Below, piece by piece: positions 1 to 8,345 of a stretch of 64,000 nt of DNA. Positions within the stretch are counted from its first letter, which is position 1, and each line of letters starts with the position of its first letter. The DNA lies in contig NZ_VOHS01000026.1 in NCBI RefSeq assembly GCF_007896845.1, forward strand, positions 1 to 64,000, written 5' to 3'. The notes under the pieces are model-generated. The model saw only the letters and a list, made by a program, of their open reading frames with translations. It ran no database searches and was not told the DNA's origin. The DNA is from Chitinophaga pinensis (lineage in GTDB: Bacteria > Bacteroidota > Bacteroidia > Chitinophagales > Chitinophagaceae). The position numbers and the translations under genes are program-made.

Positions 1-89
1 TGCAACAAGATGTAATGAATAATAGGGATATACACCGGAAAGGGAGTTAGAAAACCCAATAGAAAGTGGCGATGGCATAGGGCTGTCAA

Positions 90-683
90 TTAGTTACGGC
101 TAGGGTATACTCCTTCCAGAGCGATGATATAGTTCATACCAAGATAAGGTGCATGTTGTTGTGTGGCTGGCTACCACCTGCGATGCCAACATTGACACTA
201 CCGGTAACATTACCTGGCGCCAGGGTCGTGGTGTTATCCTGTGCTACATACGCATTGATAGAAGTTAGCAGCAGGACCACTACCTATTCTAGGTATGGCA
301 GCAGGTACTAAACCCGGACCTGGGGTATTGGTGGTACCGGCAGCTGTTGAAGCTGATGGTGAAGCCACCATAGCACCAGCGGTTGCAACGTGGTTGTGCG
401 CAGGCATCTCAGTAATGATGAGGGTGTGTGACGGTTCACCGGCTATCTCACCCAGATTAACATTTGGTAATCCAGGACCCTGACCGGTACCCACTGGTAC
501 ACGACCTCTCAGATCTGGCAATGCAAAGGTGGTCTGACCGTTACCACCGAAAGTAGTACCGAGGAGAGAAAACAGAGCTGTGTTCTGTGCGATGGACAGG
601 ATCTGTCCCCAGCAGAGCGCCCAGCTTCTTGGCGCGAAATTGCCGCCAAACATTACGATCGCTGCGATAAATGGTTCGTACAT
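90..683 (-). pseudogene. phage tail collar domain protein, two frameshifts
   Basis: The protein starts at 683 with MYEPFIAAIVMFGGNFAPRS and carries the F-x-LPDLRGR-PVG-GQGPG-x-LG-x-G and H-T-L-x-x-x-EMPAHNH blocks of the phage tail collar / microcystin-dependent (MdpB-like) family. The first frame stops at 234-236. The family's usual ending is present but out of phase: NAYVAQDN through GGSQPHNNM lies in another frame at about 150-262, and PYLGMNYIIALEGVYPSRN returns to the original frame and ends at 90-92. Two compensating shifts, near 150-152 and near 262, would restore a protein of about 197 residues. Such proteins occur in many bacterial genomes outside prophages, often in tandem, and their function is not settled. 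No other phage gene is nearby. The family is clear; whether the breaks are real or assembly errors is not. Confidence 0.8.
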
Positions 684-705
684 CTGATGTGTATTTGTTT
701 GTTTA

Positions 706-1910
706 CTAATTAAAAATAGGTGGGTTTGTTAAATCAGGGAAGTTGACTACAGCGCCGTTTTTTTGAGCGGAGAGTGCGGCCAATGGGCCAATCATACTGT
801 TGGCAGCGGCGGCATACACAGGACGTTCCTGTACAGTTGGGCTGCTGACGATGTTTACGAACTCTTGTAGGGCCATAGCATATCCATTGTTGGCAGTTAC
901 TTTTCTGAAGCGTTGTAGGTCTGCCTGTTGTGTGTGTTGAACAAGATAAGGCTTACCGGCATCCCATGCGTTTGTGGCAGAATGCTGGTCTTTCAGATAA
1001 ATACTATTCGACAGATCTAACCAGGCTCCATCTGTCCCTTTAATACGGAAACCTGTGGCAATAGGCTGTTCCTTTGCTGCATCCATCTGAAGGGATAAAG
1101 TTTGTCCCTTTTCGGTGGTCAGACAAATCGTGCTGATTTCACCTGTTCTGAAAAACAGACGGGAATGCCCCTTTTTACGATCAGGATTGTTGACTACATA
1201 ATCCTGTTTTTGTTTGACTACCTGCAATGAAACGAAGCGGTTGTCCTTTGTTACCTCCAGTATTCTGGCCGCAGCAATTGCGGGGTACACCGGATAAGAA
1301 GACTGCTCTTTTTCGTTTGTCGCCGCCAGTACGTCGTGACGCGCACCGGCCTGGATAGACTCTAAAGTACCGAACAGACCTTCTTTCGCCATATTGGTAA
1401 CGGCCAGCAGGTCGCTGCGATAACTGTCTTCTTCCAGGGTAAAATACTGAAGCCCCGTTTTTTCGCTAAGACGAACAATGTCTCTGTGCTCTTCCAGGGT
1501 GGTGCCCATAATGGCGCCGCAGGCTACATGTTTACCTGCCAGCATCGCAGCTTTGGCTATCTCATAATGAAGCTGCCAGGGTGCTGCAATAACGACCGCA
1601 TCGATATCCTTGCGGGATAACAGGTCATTATAGCTTTCCTGATAGACTTCCGGACGGGAATATCCCATACCGCTGAATAATTGAAGGCCTGCTTTGATAG
1701 CTGCCGGATCAGTGTCACAGATCGCTCTGACATCAATATCTCTGTGCTGTAAAGCCTGAGAAAGATACTGCTGCCCCCAGGACCAAGACCAATAAAACCG
1801 GTGCGTAAGCGGGAACCTGTCCCAGCCTTCAGATAGGAAGGTAGAAACGTAAGTACAGGGGATAAAATGGCGGCATTTTTTAAAAAATGCCTTCTACTGG
1901 TTGTATGCAT
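706..1910 (-). pseudogene. Tat-exported Gfo/Idh/MocA family oxidoreductase, one frameshift
   Basis: Two overlapping reading frames (start at 1910, and 706-1668) join into one protein of about 400 residues. The N-terminus has a twin-arginine signal (S-R-R-H-F-L-K), then a Rossmann start G-L-G-P-G-G. The frame is lost in the run of five C at 1774-1778 on the plus strand. One added base restores GGQQYLSQALQHRDIDVRAI and reads into MGYSRPEVYQESYNDLL. The later part, with an AAPWQLHYEIAKAAMLAGKHV stretch and E-G-L-F-G-x-L, is typical of the NAD(P)-dependent Gfo/Idh/MocA fold and resembles the exported glycosidase-like (GH109-type) branch. The usual E-K-P or E-V-P after GKHV is replaced by C-G-A, so classic activity is doubtful. 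It is probably periplasmic and may act on a sugar; the substrate is unknown. Confidence 0.82.
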
Positions 1911-2064
1911 AAGGAACTATTCCTGTTTTAGGGTCTGGTGTAACAGTCCATTAGGTTCCAAATAATAGAAGAAAGCTCGTCTCTCGATAAATATAGCTGT
2001 CCCTAGAAACGTGAGGTTTTCAACAGAATAGGGTCAAAATCATGGATTACGAATAATGTGGTAA

Positions 2065-2097
2065 CAAAGATATATGTTCTTTTTTTTAGGAAGCAAA
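2065..2097 (-). promoter_or_regulatory. Bacteroidota-type promoter for the oxidoreductase gene
   Basis: Read on the minus strand, TTTG (2094-2097) is followed after 21 bases by TATCTTTG (2065-2072). This fits the Bacteroidota -33 TTTG / -7 TAnnTTTG consensus. It would give a leader of roughly 150 bases before the start at 1910. It was found by eye. Confidence 0.5.
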
Positions 2098-2335
2098 TAA
2101 TTTTTAAATGAGTATTTACCGGTATATGAATGAGATAGCAATGTTAGGGGCGCTAACTATCTGATCATCCAAATACCCTGAAGACTGGCACCAGTGTGGA
2201 TATTTCGGAGGATTATACCATTAAAACGTCTTTACTATCTTATCAGCACCACCTCTCTTCGTCCCGGGACGGACAGATAGGGGCATAATGCGCCTGAAGT
2301 GACGGTAATAAACAGGAATGGTCTCTTGCAGACAT

Positions 2336-2366
2336 AAAAAAGGCTGTGAACGCTCACAGCCTTTTA
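2336..2366 (-). terminator. intrinsic terminator after the beta-helix gene
   Basis: A perfect hairpin with 12-base arms (AAAAGGCTGTGA and its complement) encloses the loop ACGC. On the minus strand it is followed by a run of T. It lies 22 bases past the stop codon of the gene ending at 2388. Confidence 0.85.
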
Positions 2367-2387
2367 ATAAGATTAATAATGAATGAG

Positions 2388-3743
2388 TTATTGCTTTCTG
2401 TAACCGGCCGTGTTGACAGCGGAGCCCTCCACCGGTTTGTAGTAGTTAGCTGTGTTTAAGCCGGCAGCGGCTACGGTTGCAAACTTCTTGTTTTCCTCTC
2501 CGCCGGTTCCTTCTACGGCATCACCGCCTACTTCCACATATACATAATTACGGCTGCCGATATTCACCCCGCCATTGGGTGCTACAAATATATTGGCATT
2601 CACGATCTGTTTACCCTTCATACCGGTATATCCGTTGATACGTAAACTATTCCCTTTCGTACCTGCGATGGTATTATTAATGATCTTTACGATCGCATTT
2701 TCGGTACCCCGCATACTGATACCATCGCTCTGGTTATTAATGAAAAGGTTATTACTGATGACGTGTGTCGCATTATTTTCACCGGAACCATAGAACTGGC
2801 ACATTTCTCCCCAGCCATCATGTACATAGTTGTCGTGGGTATTGGTGTTCGTCGTTCTGCCACCGATCAGGATACCACCATTATGGGCGGCATTGTGCTG
2901 GGTACCCCAGTTGGTCACTTCATTATTATATATCTCCAGTCCGTCCACAGCGGCTGTCTGGATACCATCCAGTCCGCTGTTTCTCACCAGATTATTGTAA
3001 ATCTTCACATTACGCCATTTGATCGGCTGCACATAATCATGTCCGGGTGTAAATTTGGAAGGAGAGCTATAGTAAGGCTGATTCACGGTATGATCCCAAT
3101 AGGTAGCCGTATGACCGATGTACATCGCCTCATTTTTCGTATCCGTGATTGTCAGGTCATGAATGGACAGGTTCTTAATATAGCTATTCGGATAGGCGGT
3201 GCTGGCATCTCCTTTTATAGGGTCTGTTTTGGCAACGATCCCATTTCCACCGTTCCGGATGGTCAGGAAGCAGACTTCCATATTATCTGTCTTATTACCC
3301 ATGTGGAGATCATGGTAGGCTTCGCGGGCTGCCTGTACGGAGCCGTCAATAATCAGCTGGTTCCTGTCGGACATACTGCCGAAGCGGATGTAATGGCAGT
3401 TATTGAATTCGAAGGCGACCGACCACGCGCCACCGTTCCAGTAAGGTTCTCCGACTTTAACAACAGTATTACGGTAGTTGCGGACAATAATCGGTTTCTT
3501 ATCCGAACCACTCATATTCGTAATGAATACGGATTTGAAATTACCCTTGAGGTTCAGGATATCTCCCGGTCTGTAGGTATTATTTCTGTTGTCGATGACT
3601 AGTCTTCCATTTTTATCAGCAACCAGGGTATATTCTCTGGAAGCGGCTGATAACGTGTCGATAAGGGGCGTATAGTGTCTTGGCGTTAGTACTGTTTCTG
3701 AGGTGTAACTAAGGGCCAGAGCGAGAAAAGCTGCTACAATCAT
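2388..3743 (-). CDS. secreted right-handed parallel beta-helix protein
   Basis: The 451-residue protein has an N-terminal hydrophobic stretch consistent with a signal peptide. Much of the rest is repeated turns rich in N, G and I, such as YNNLVRNSGLDGIQTA, YNNEVTNWG, ISNNLFINNQSDGIS and IINNTIAGT, the pattern of pectate-lyase or polysaccharide-lyase-like beta-helices (NosD/PbH1 repeats). The early part has RPGDILNLKG, common at the start of such folds. No catalytic residues can be assigned from sequence alone. It is probably a secreted or surface carbohydrate-binding or carbohydrate-cleaving protein. It is monocistronic, with its own terminator, and diverges from the Nudix gene. Confidence 0.8.
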   Translation of the reverse strand: MIVAAFLALALSYTSETVLTPRHYTPLIDTLSAASREYTLVADKNGRLVIDNRNNTYRPGDILNLKGNFKSVFITNMSGSDKKPIIVRNYRNTVVKVGEPYWNGGAWSVAFEFNNCHYIRFGSMSDRNQLIIDGSVQAAREAYHDLHMGNKTDNMEVCFLTIRNGGNGIVAKTDPIKGDASTAYPNSYIKNLSIHDLTITDTKNEAMYIGHTATYWDHTVNQPYYSSPSKFTPGHDYVQPIKWRNVKIYNNLVRNSGLDGIQTAAVDGLEIYNNEVTNWGTQHNAAHNGGILIGGRTTNTNTHDNYVHDGWGEMCQFYGSGENNATHVISNNLFINNQSDGISMRGTENAIVKIINNTIAGTKGNSLRINGYTGMKGKQIVNANIFVAPNGGVNIGSRNYVYVEVGGDAVEGTGGEENKKFATVAAAGLNTANYYKPVEGSAVNTAGYRKQ

Positions 3744-3921
3744 GAGAATTCTAAGTTAGCGTAATTTTTTAATCTGATATACTGAGTCCTGTCGAAATGA
3801 TGCCGATTTCTCATGCAGTTGTTATTACCTGCTTCGTTATTAACAAGATACGTGCTGGTCATGCAAAGTTATTTTATTATTACTTACGACCGGAATCAGA
3901 ATTGCTATATTTATTCAGCAT

Positions 3922-4383
3922 ATGGCAAAACAAAGTGCAGGTATCTTATTATACCGCCGGAAGGCTAAAAAGCTGGAGGTCTTTCTCGGGCATCCCGGCG
4001 GACCATTCTGGGCCAAAAAGGATCTGGGCAGCTGGTCTGTGCCTAAAGGTGAATATCTGGACGGAGAAGAACCGTTACAGGCAGCCATCAGGGAGTTTGA
4101 AGAGGAAACAGGCTATCGGCCGGCGGGCGACTTTATCCAGCTGACCACCATCCGCCAGAAAGGGCATAAAACGGTACATTGCTGGGCGGTAGCCGGTGAT
4201 CTTGACCCGGAGAAGATTGTCAGTAATGATTTTGAGATGGAGTGGCCGCCCCGTTCCGGGAAGATGAAATCGTTTCCTGAAATAGACAGGGCCGCGTGGT
4301 TTTCTGTTGAAGAGGCCCGGGAAAAGATTCTCGAAAGACAGGCCGCCTTTATAGATGAGCTGGTACAAATGATTGATGAATAG
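3922..4383 (+). CDS. Nudix hydrolase
   Basis: The 153-residue protein contains a full Nudix box at residues 43-65: G43, E49, then R57-E58-F59-E60-E61-E62-T63-G64-Y65. This binds the metal and hydrolyses a nucleoside diphosphate linked to another group. The N-terminal S-A-G-I-L-L-Y-R-R and the S-V-P-K-G stretch before the box are typical of the NTP-pyrophosphohydrolase branch that also includes Ap4A hydrolases. The substrate cannot be told from the sequence. The protein is cytoplasmic, with no signal peptide. The ATG at 3922 is the natural start; a longer overlapping frame from 3797 is a shadow. Confidence 0.92.
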   Translation: MAKQSAGILLYRRKAKKLEVFLGHPGGPFWAKKDLGSWSVPKGEYLDGEEPLQAAIREFEEETGYRPAGDFIQLTTIRQKGHKTVHCWAVAGDLDPEKIVSNDFEMEWPPRSGKMKSFPEIDRAAWFSVEEAREKILERQAAFIDELVQMIDE

Positions 4384-4492
4384 TCTCTACAACATCTCCA
4401 CAGTGTTGGTATGAATGTAGCATGCATACCCCCCTTAAGCGTTATTTATACGCTATTTACAGCACCTGAATCTGGCTTGATTTTTTTGCTCC

Positions 4493-4963
4493 ATGGGTAT
4501 GGAAAACAATACAGAAAAAACCTTGAAGATTTCGAGCAGCGCCTTCGATCATGAAGGTGTGATCCCTTCAAAGTACACATGTGAAGGAGAAGAAGTTAAT
4601 CCACCGTTGCAGATCGACCAGATTCCACCGGAAACACAGTCACTGGCTATTATCATGGAAGATCCGGATGCCCCCAACGGGACTTTCGATCACTGGCTGG
4701 TATGGAATATTCCGCCTGCCACGAATATCATTGGCGGGGATAGTGTACCCGGTATTAGTGGAAAGAATGGCGGTGGTCAGACCGGTTATTATGGTCCTTG
4801 TCCTCCTTCCGGCGTACACCGCTATTATTTTTATGCGTATGCGCTGGACACAATGCTTGATCTGGATGGCGGGGCTGATAAGGCGGCATTAAAAGCTGCG
4901 ATAGCAGGACATGTGATTGCGGAAGGCGTGTTAATGGGGAGGTATGAGAAGAAGGGACTTTAA
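4493..4963 (+). CDS. YbhB/YbcL family Raf-kinase-inhibitor-like protein (PEBP fold)
   Basis: The 156-residue protein has the bacterial PEBP pattern: S-x-A-F-x-x-x-G-x-I-P-x-K-Y-T-C-E-G near residues 15-32, MEDPDAP near 56-62, F-D-H-W-L-V-W-N-I-P, and the anion-pocket motif G-P-C-P-P-x-G-x-H-R-Y-x-F near 100. The family binds phosphorylated or acidic small ligands. Its role in bacteria is poorly known. The protein is cytoplasmic, with no signal peptide. An ATG two codons downstream is an equally plausible start. The gene stands alone and ends 1 base before a large inverted repeat. Confidence 0.9.
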   Translation: MGMENNTEKTLKISSSAFDHEGVIPSKYTCEGEEVNPPLQIDQIPPETQSLAIIMEDPDAPNGTFDHWLVWNIPPATNIIGGDSVPGISGKNGGGQTGYYGPCPPSGVHRYYFYAYALDTMLDLDGGADKAALKAAIAGHVIAEGVLMGRYEKKGL

Positions 4964-4964
4964 T

Positions 4965-5049
4965 CAATTAACAATTAAGAACTAATAGTTAAGCATTGCG
5001 CTTTGAGTAAAGACTTAATGCTTAATTATTAGTTCTTAATTGTCAATTG
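4965..5049. repeat. long imperfect inverted repeat between convergent genes
   Basis: Two 33-base arms (4965-4997 and 5017-5049) are reverse complements with two mismatches and flank a 19-base loop. The arms are built from CAATTAACAATTAAGAACTAA-like sequence. The element fills the gap between the stop codons of two convergent genes and could end transcription from both sides. Its low GC and size also fit a small mobile repeat (MITE-like). Related fragments built on AATTCTTAATT occur near 50250 and 63820. Confidence 0.8.
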
Positions 5050-5055
5050 CTGCTA

Positions 5056-5586
5056 TTATACAGTTTCCTCACCGGCTTGTGCATTGATCTTACTTTCTGC
5101 AATGATGGTCAGTGTTGCATCAGTTTCCTTTTCTTCTGCCAGTACAGTCCTCAGCAGATCAGCTACATCTGTTTCTCCCAGTGTGGCTGCCAGTGTTACC
5201 AGACTACCATAACAGGCAATTTCATAGTGTTCTACCTTTTGAGCGGCAATAATCAGGGCCACGTCCCGCTGCGCGGATCCTTCATCGGTTTCGTCTATTA
5301 CCTGCCATCCTTCGTCAAAAAGTCCCTGTAAGCCCATACTCGGTTCTGCTTCTGCGGGCAATCCCAGTATTTCAAATACCCTTTCTACAATTTTCACATG
5401 TTCTTCCGTCTGCTGTCTGTGCTGGTCAAATGCCTGAATCAGTTCGTCATTGGTGGCTGCTCCCGTCATGGTAGAGAGCACATTGACCAGATGCTGCTCT
5501 GACCAGTAAACCTCCTGCAGCATGGTCACAAAGAATTGCTCCAGTTTTGAGTTAGTAAATGTGTTGGATTGTATCTGCATAACCAA
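5056..5586 (-). CDS. DUF892 ferritin-like protein (YciE/YciF type)
   Basis: The 176-residue, mostly helical protein shows the DUF892 pattern: L-E-Q-F-F-x-x-x-L-Q-E-V-Y-W-S-E-Q-H-L near the N-terminus, then Q-T-E-E-H-V-x-R-V-E-x-I-F and the later K-V-E-H-Y-E-I-A-C-Y-G. The E and H residues lie where the ferritin-like four-helix bundle binds two metals. Homologues are stress proteins in enteric bacteria. The exact reaction is unknown. Starts at 5586 or 5580 are both possible. Confidence 0.9.
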   Translation of the reverse strand: MVMQIQSNTFTNSKLEQFFVTMLQEVYWSEQHLVNVLSTMTGAATNDELIQAFDQHRQQTEEHVKIVERVFEILGLPAEAEPSMGLQGLFDEGWQVIDETDEGSAQRDVALIIAAQKVEHYEIACYGSLVTLAATLGETDVADLLRTVLAEEKETDATLTIIAESKINAQAGEETV

Positions 5587-5784
5587 ACGTTTTAGGTGTG
5601 ATGATTTTATTGAATAGTCACCTGTTTAAACAGCCAAATTCTATACCGCAGATAAGCTCCCAGAGTGATGGATGAAAGCAGCGTTTTTTTGTAGATAAAC
5701 GTGCAGCAAACAGGGGAAATATTCTACGGATACTATGCTCAGTACGCTTAAAAAATCGTATCTTATATTAAAATCGGAGGACCT

Positions 5785-7455
5785 ATGCGCAAGTGTGTTT
5801 TGTTAGCCATTATCTGCATATTGTTACTGCCCGTCATGACGAAAGCCCAGGAACCCGCAGTTACCCGTAGTGCAGCTTTTAATGATCCGGAGTATGGCTC
5901 CGGTCGTTTGTTGCTGGCCGGCAATGGGAACACACTTTATTTTCAGTTTACACGTAGGAAGGGGATAGCGGTGACTGTCTATGATGCACAGCGTCAGGCA
6001 GCACCGGTAGTGTATAATGCTGTCCGTTCATGGAACAACTGGCATATGGATGAAGCGTCATTGAAAGGGGTGTTTGAAATGAATGGTCAGGCAGTTGTTT
6101 TTATGGAAAAAGAAGTAAAGAGAGATTTGAACCTTTACCGGTTCATCTTTGATATCCATTCCGGTAAACTTATGCGGGAAGACCTTGTAGAAAGCGTACA
6201 TATGAAGGGGTTGATATTACTGCCTACAGGAGAATTTCTGTCGAAGTTTTATATCAGGAAAGATCCTGTGTCTGAATATTATGCTATTGCCATCTGCAAC
6301 GAGCGCAGAGGGCCGGAAGGGCAGAGGATAAAAGTGACGCATTATACCCCGGCACATCAGGTGATCAATACAGGAGAATACATCTCCACCGCAGATATCC
6401 ATCAGCATGTTGTATTTCTGGATATGTATGTCAATAGTAACCGCTTTGTGAGTCTGGCATCCTATCATTACCGGGAGAATGCGGTCAGTGTGAAGAATGC
6501 AGAGATCAGGTTGTCTTCGTTACTACAGGGTACACCTGTATTCAGGCATCAGGCATTGGATAGTACAGGTGACTACAGGGATGTGAGAGCTGCATTGAAA
6601 TATAACAGCGAGGAAGGAAACCTGTATCTGCTGACAGGCGTACATGCAAAAAGTGTCAGGGAAAATATCATTATGCAGCAAAGCCAGTTTGCTTTTGATT
6701 ATGCTTTACAGATGACCATTTTTGATCCCTTGTCCCTGCAGATAAGGCGGCAGTATTTTGTAAAGCATCCGCAGCTGAATGATTATGTGAAAGATCACCT
6801 GAAATATAAAAATCCTTATTACGGTCTTATTCAGGATTTCTATGTCAATCCGGATAAGAGTGTTCATCTGTTATTCGAAGAAATCTATATAACCCAGGAT
6901 GTAATGAGCTCCATTGATTCTTCACTGGCCGGTATTACGGGTAAAAAATATAGTACCCGTCTGGGAGAAATTGCTGTGGTGAAACTGGATTCCAGCGGAC
7001 AGGAGATCAACAGTTATGCTATCGCTAAAGCACAACAGGCCGGCGTGAAAATCGGTATGTATTATCAGAACCGAGGCGCTGTCGGTAAGCTCAATTTCCT
7101 TGACCGCAGACCATCTTACAGCAGGATACCCGGATTCTTTTCTTATCAGTACCTGCCGGCTAACGGAGCCATTATTTATAATGATTATGCTGTCAATACC
7201 GACAGCAGGGAAGAAGATTACCGCACAAAAAAAGACGTTTATTTTATAAGTGATGCCAACACCGTATTGGCGACATACGACGGTAAAGACATCCGGAAAA
7301 CATACCTGTTTGGAGCGCCTTCCGGTGATAAGGAAGCCCGTTTTACGGAATTGGGGATCAGTACCTATAGTGGGGATGGGAAACAATATGCGACAATGAT
7401 GGTAGAGCGGAAAGGCCGACATATGAATGCGTACATCGTGTGGATGAATCTATAA
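5785..7455 (+). CDS. exported protein of unknown function, 556 residues
   Basis: I do not recognise this family. The first 21 residues form a signal peptide ending in K-A-Q, so the protein is exported. The rest is rich in beta-strand-like segments with repeated aromatic and Asp/Asn turns (for example GNGNTLYFQFTRR, LLTGVHAKS, FDPLSLQIRRQYF). This would suit a beta-propeller or a large beta-sandwich, but that is only an impression. The start is supported by the signal peptide and by a GGAG four bases upstream. It stands alone, with a hairpin just after the stop codon. Confidence 0.75.
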   Translation: MRKCVLLAIICILLLPVMTKAQEPAVTRSAAFNDPEYGSGRLLLAGNGNTLYFQFTRRKGIAVTVYDAQRQAAPVVYNAVRSWNNWHMDEASLKGVFEMNGQAVVFMEKEVKRDLNLYRFIFDIHSGKLMREDLVESVHMKGLILLPTGEFLSKFYIRKDPVSEYYAIAICNERRGPEGQRIKVTHYTPAHQVINTGEYISTADIHQHVVFLDMYVNSNRFVSLASYHYRENAVSVKNAEIRLSSLLQGTPVFRHQALDSTGDYRDVRAALKYNSEEGNLYLLTGVHAKSVRENIIMQQSQFAFDYALQMTIFDPLSLQIRRQYFVKHPQLNDYVKDHLKYKNPYYGLIQDFYVNPDKSVHLLFEEIYITQDVMSSIDSSLAGITGKKYSTRLGEIAVVKLDSSGQEINSYAIAKAQQAGVKIGMYYQNRGAVGKLNFLDRRPSYSRIPGFFSYQYLPANGAIIYNDYAVNTDSREEDYRTKKDVYFISDANTVLATYDGKDIRKTYLFGAPSGDKEARFTELGISTYSGDGKQYATMMVERKGRHMNAYIVWMNL

Positions 7456-7462
7456 ACAAAGG

Positions 7463-7488
7463 GGCCTGCATAATTGCTTATGCAGGCC
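7463..7488 (+). terminator. hairpin after the 556-residue protein gene
   Basis: Arms GGCCTGCATA and TATGCAGGCC are perfectly complementary around a six-base loop, starting 7 bases after the stop. Only two T follow directly, so it is a weak intrinsic terminator at best. Confidence 0.55.
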
Positions 7489-7729
7489 TTCATATATCAG
7501 GAATCAGAATGGTCTGTTTTATTGTGGCGGCCCACCGGGAACAAAGCTATAATACCCGTCATCCGGAAAATTGTATATAATTAGCGTGCCGGAAGCGGCA
7601 GGGCGGTTCAATGTACATCTGAGTCAGTTCATCCCTGTTTTTGTCAGTCTTGCAGCAATTTTCAGAATTTTGGTCTCGTCTGCCTGTCTTATAGATGAAT
7701 ATCCATTATTACACCTTTAAAACAAGAAG

Positions 7730-8116
7730 ATGACAATGAAACAGATCCTTACTCTCTTAACAGCAGGTTTGCTACTTTTCTTAGTTTTGGTAGCCACGCC
7801 TTCTTTTGCACAGGACACTAAAAAGGACAAGGCGGCAAAGGCCCTGACAGATACTATGCGGACGCAGTTATCACTTGATGATACCCAGTATAGCAAAGTA
7901 TATGATATCAATGCTGATTTCATGGATAAACTGGCAGGTGTGAAAGGTGATGGTGACAGCAAGATGGCGAAGTTTAAAAAGTTGAAGGCGATTGATGAAG
8001 ATCGCGACAAGGCATTGAAAACGGTATTGTCAGCAGAGCAGTTCAAGTCGTTTCAGGAATTCAAAAAGCAAAACAGGCAGGAGATGAAAGCCCGTTTTAA
8101 AGCGCGTTCGAAATAG
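7730..8116 (+). CDS. small exported Lys-rich helical protein
   Basis: The 128-residue protein has a signal peptide ending in S-F-A-Q after about 27 residues. The mature part is predicted helical and very rich in K, D and Q. Segments such as L-S-L-D-D-T-Q-Y-S-K-V-Y-D-I-N and L-S-A-E-Q-F-K-S-F-Q-E-F recall the periplasmic Spy/CpxP-like (LTXXQ) chaperones of Bacteroidota, but there is no exact motif. It is probably periplasmic. The role is inferred only from that resemblance. Confidence 0.75.
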   Translation: MTMKQILTLLTAGLLLFLVLVATPSFAQDTKKDKAAKALTDTMRTQLSLDDTQYSKVYDINADFMDKLAGVKGDGDSKMAKFKKLKAIDEDRDKALKTVLSAEQFKSFQEFKKQNRQEMKARFKARSK

Positions 8117-8138
8117 GTTTTAATACCATGACGATACG

Positions 8139-8168
8139 GTAAGGAGTTCGTGTATACGGACTCCTTAC
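8139..8168 (+). terminator. hairpin after the small helical protein gene
   Basis: Two 13-base arms (8139-8151 and 8156-8168) pair with one mismatch around a four-base loop, 23 bases after the stop codon. No long T run follows, so termination here is only likely. Confidence 0.55.
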
Positions 8169-8345
8169 TGCATTTATAGGGGGGCAGGTGGAATCACGAA
8201 ATGACGTGAATTTCTGTGGATTGTCCATATATCGTGAGCTTTTCAGGATATGTCAGGTCTTAAGATATTGATGGACAATTGTTTAAGTGTTGGTATGGGA
8301 TTCGTTATCTCCATGTACACAGCGAACAAAAAAGGGATTTCCTCT

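Larger units (their letters stand above)
1911..2387. other. intergenic stretch, no gene seen
   Basis: These 477 bases lie between two minus-strand genes. I see no convincing coding frame. They hold the promoter proposed for the oxidoreductase gene at 2065-2097 and the terminator of the beta-helix gene at 2336-2366. The rest is AT-rich and featureless to me. Confidence 0.6.

Noticed and set aside
2763-3602. 279-codon plus-strand frame opposite the beta-helix gene
   Set aside because: The minus-strand protein has a clear signal peptide and repeat structure; the other strand gives a shadow with no family features.
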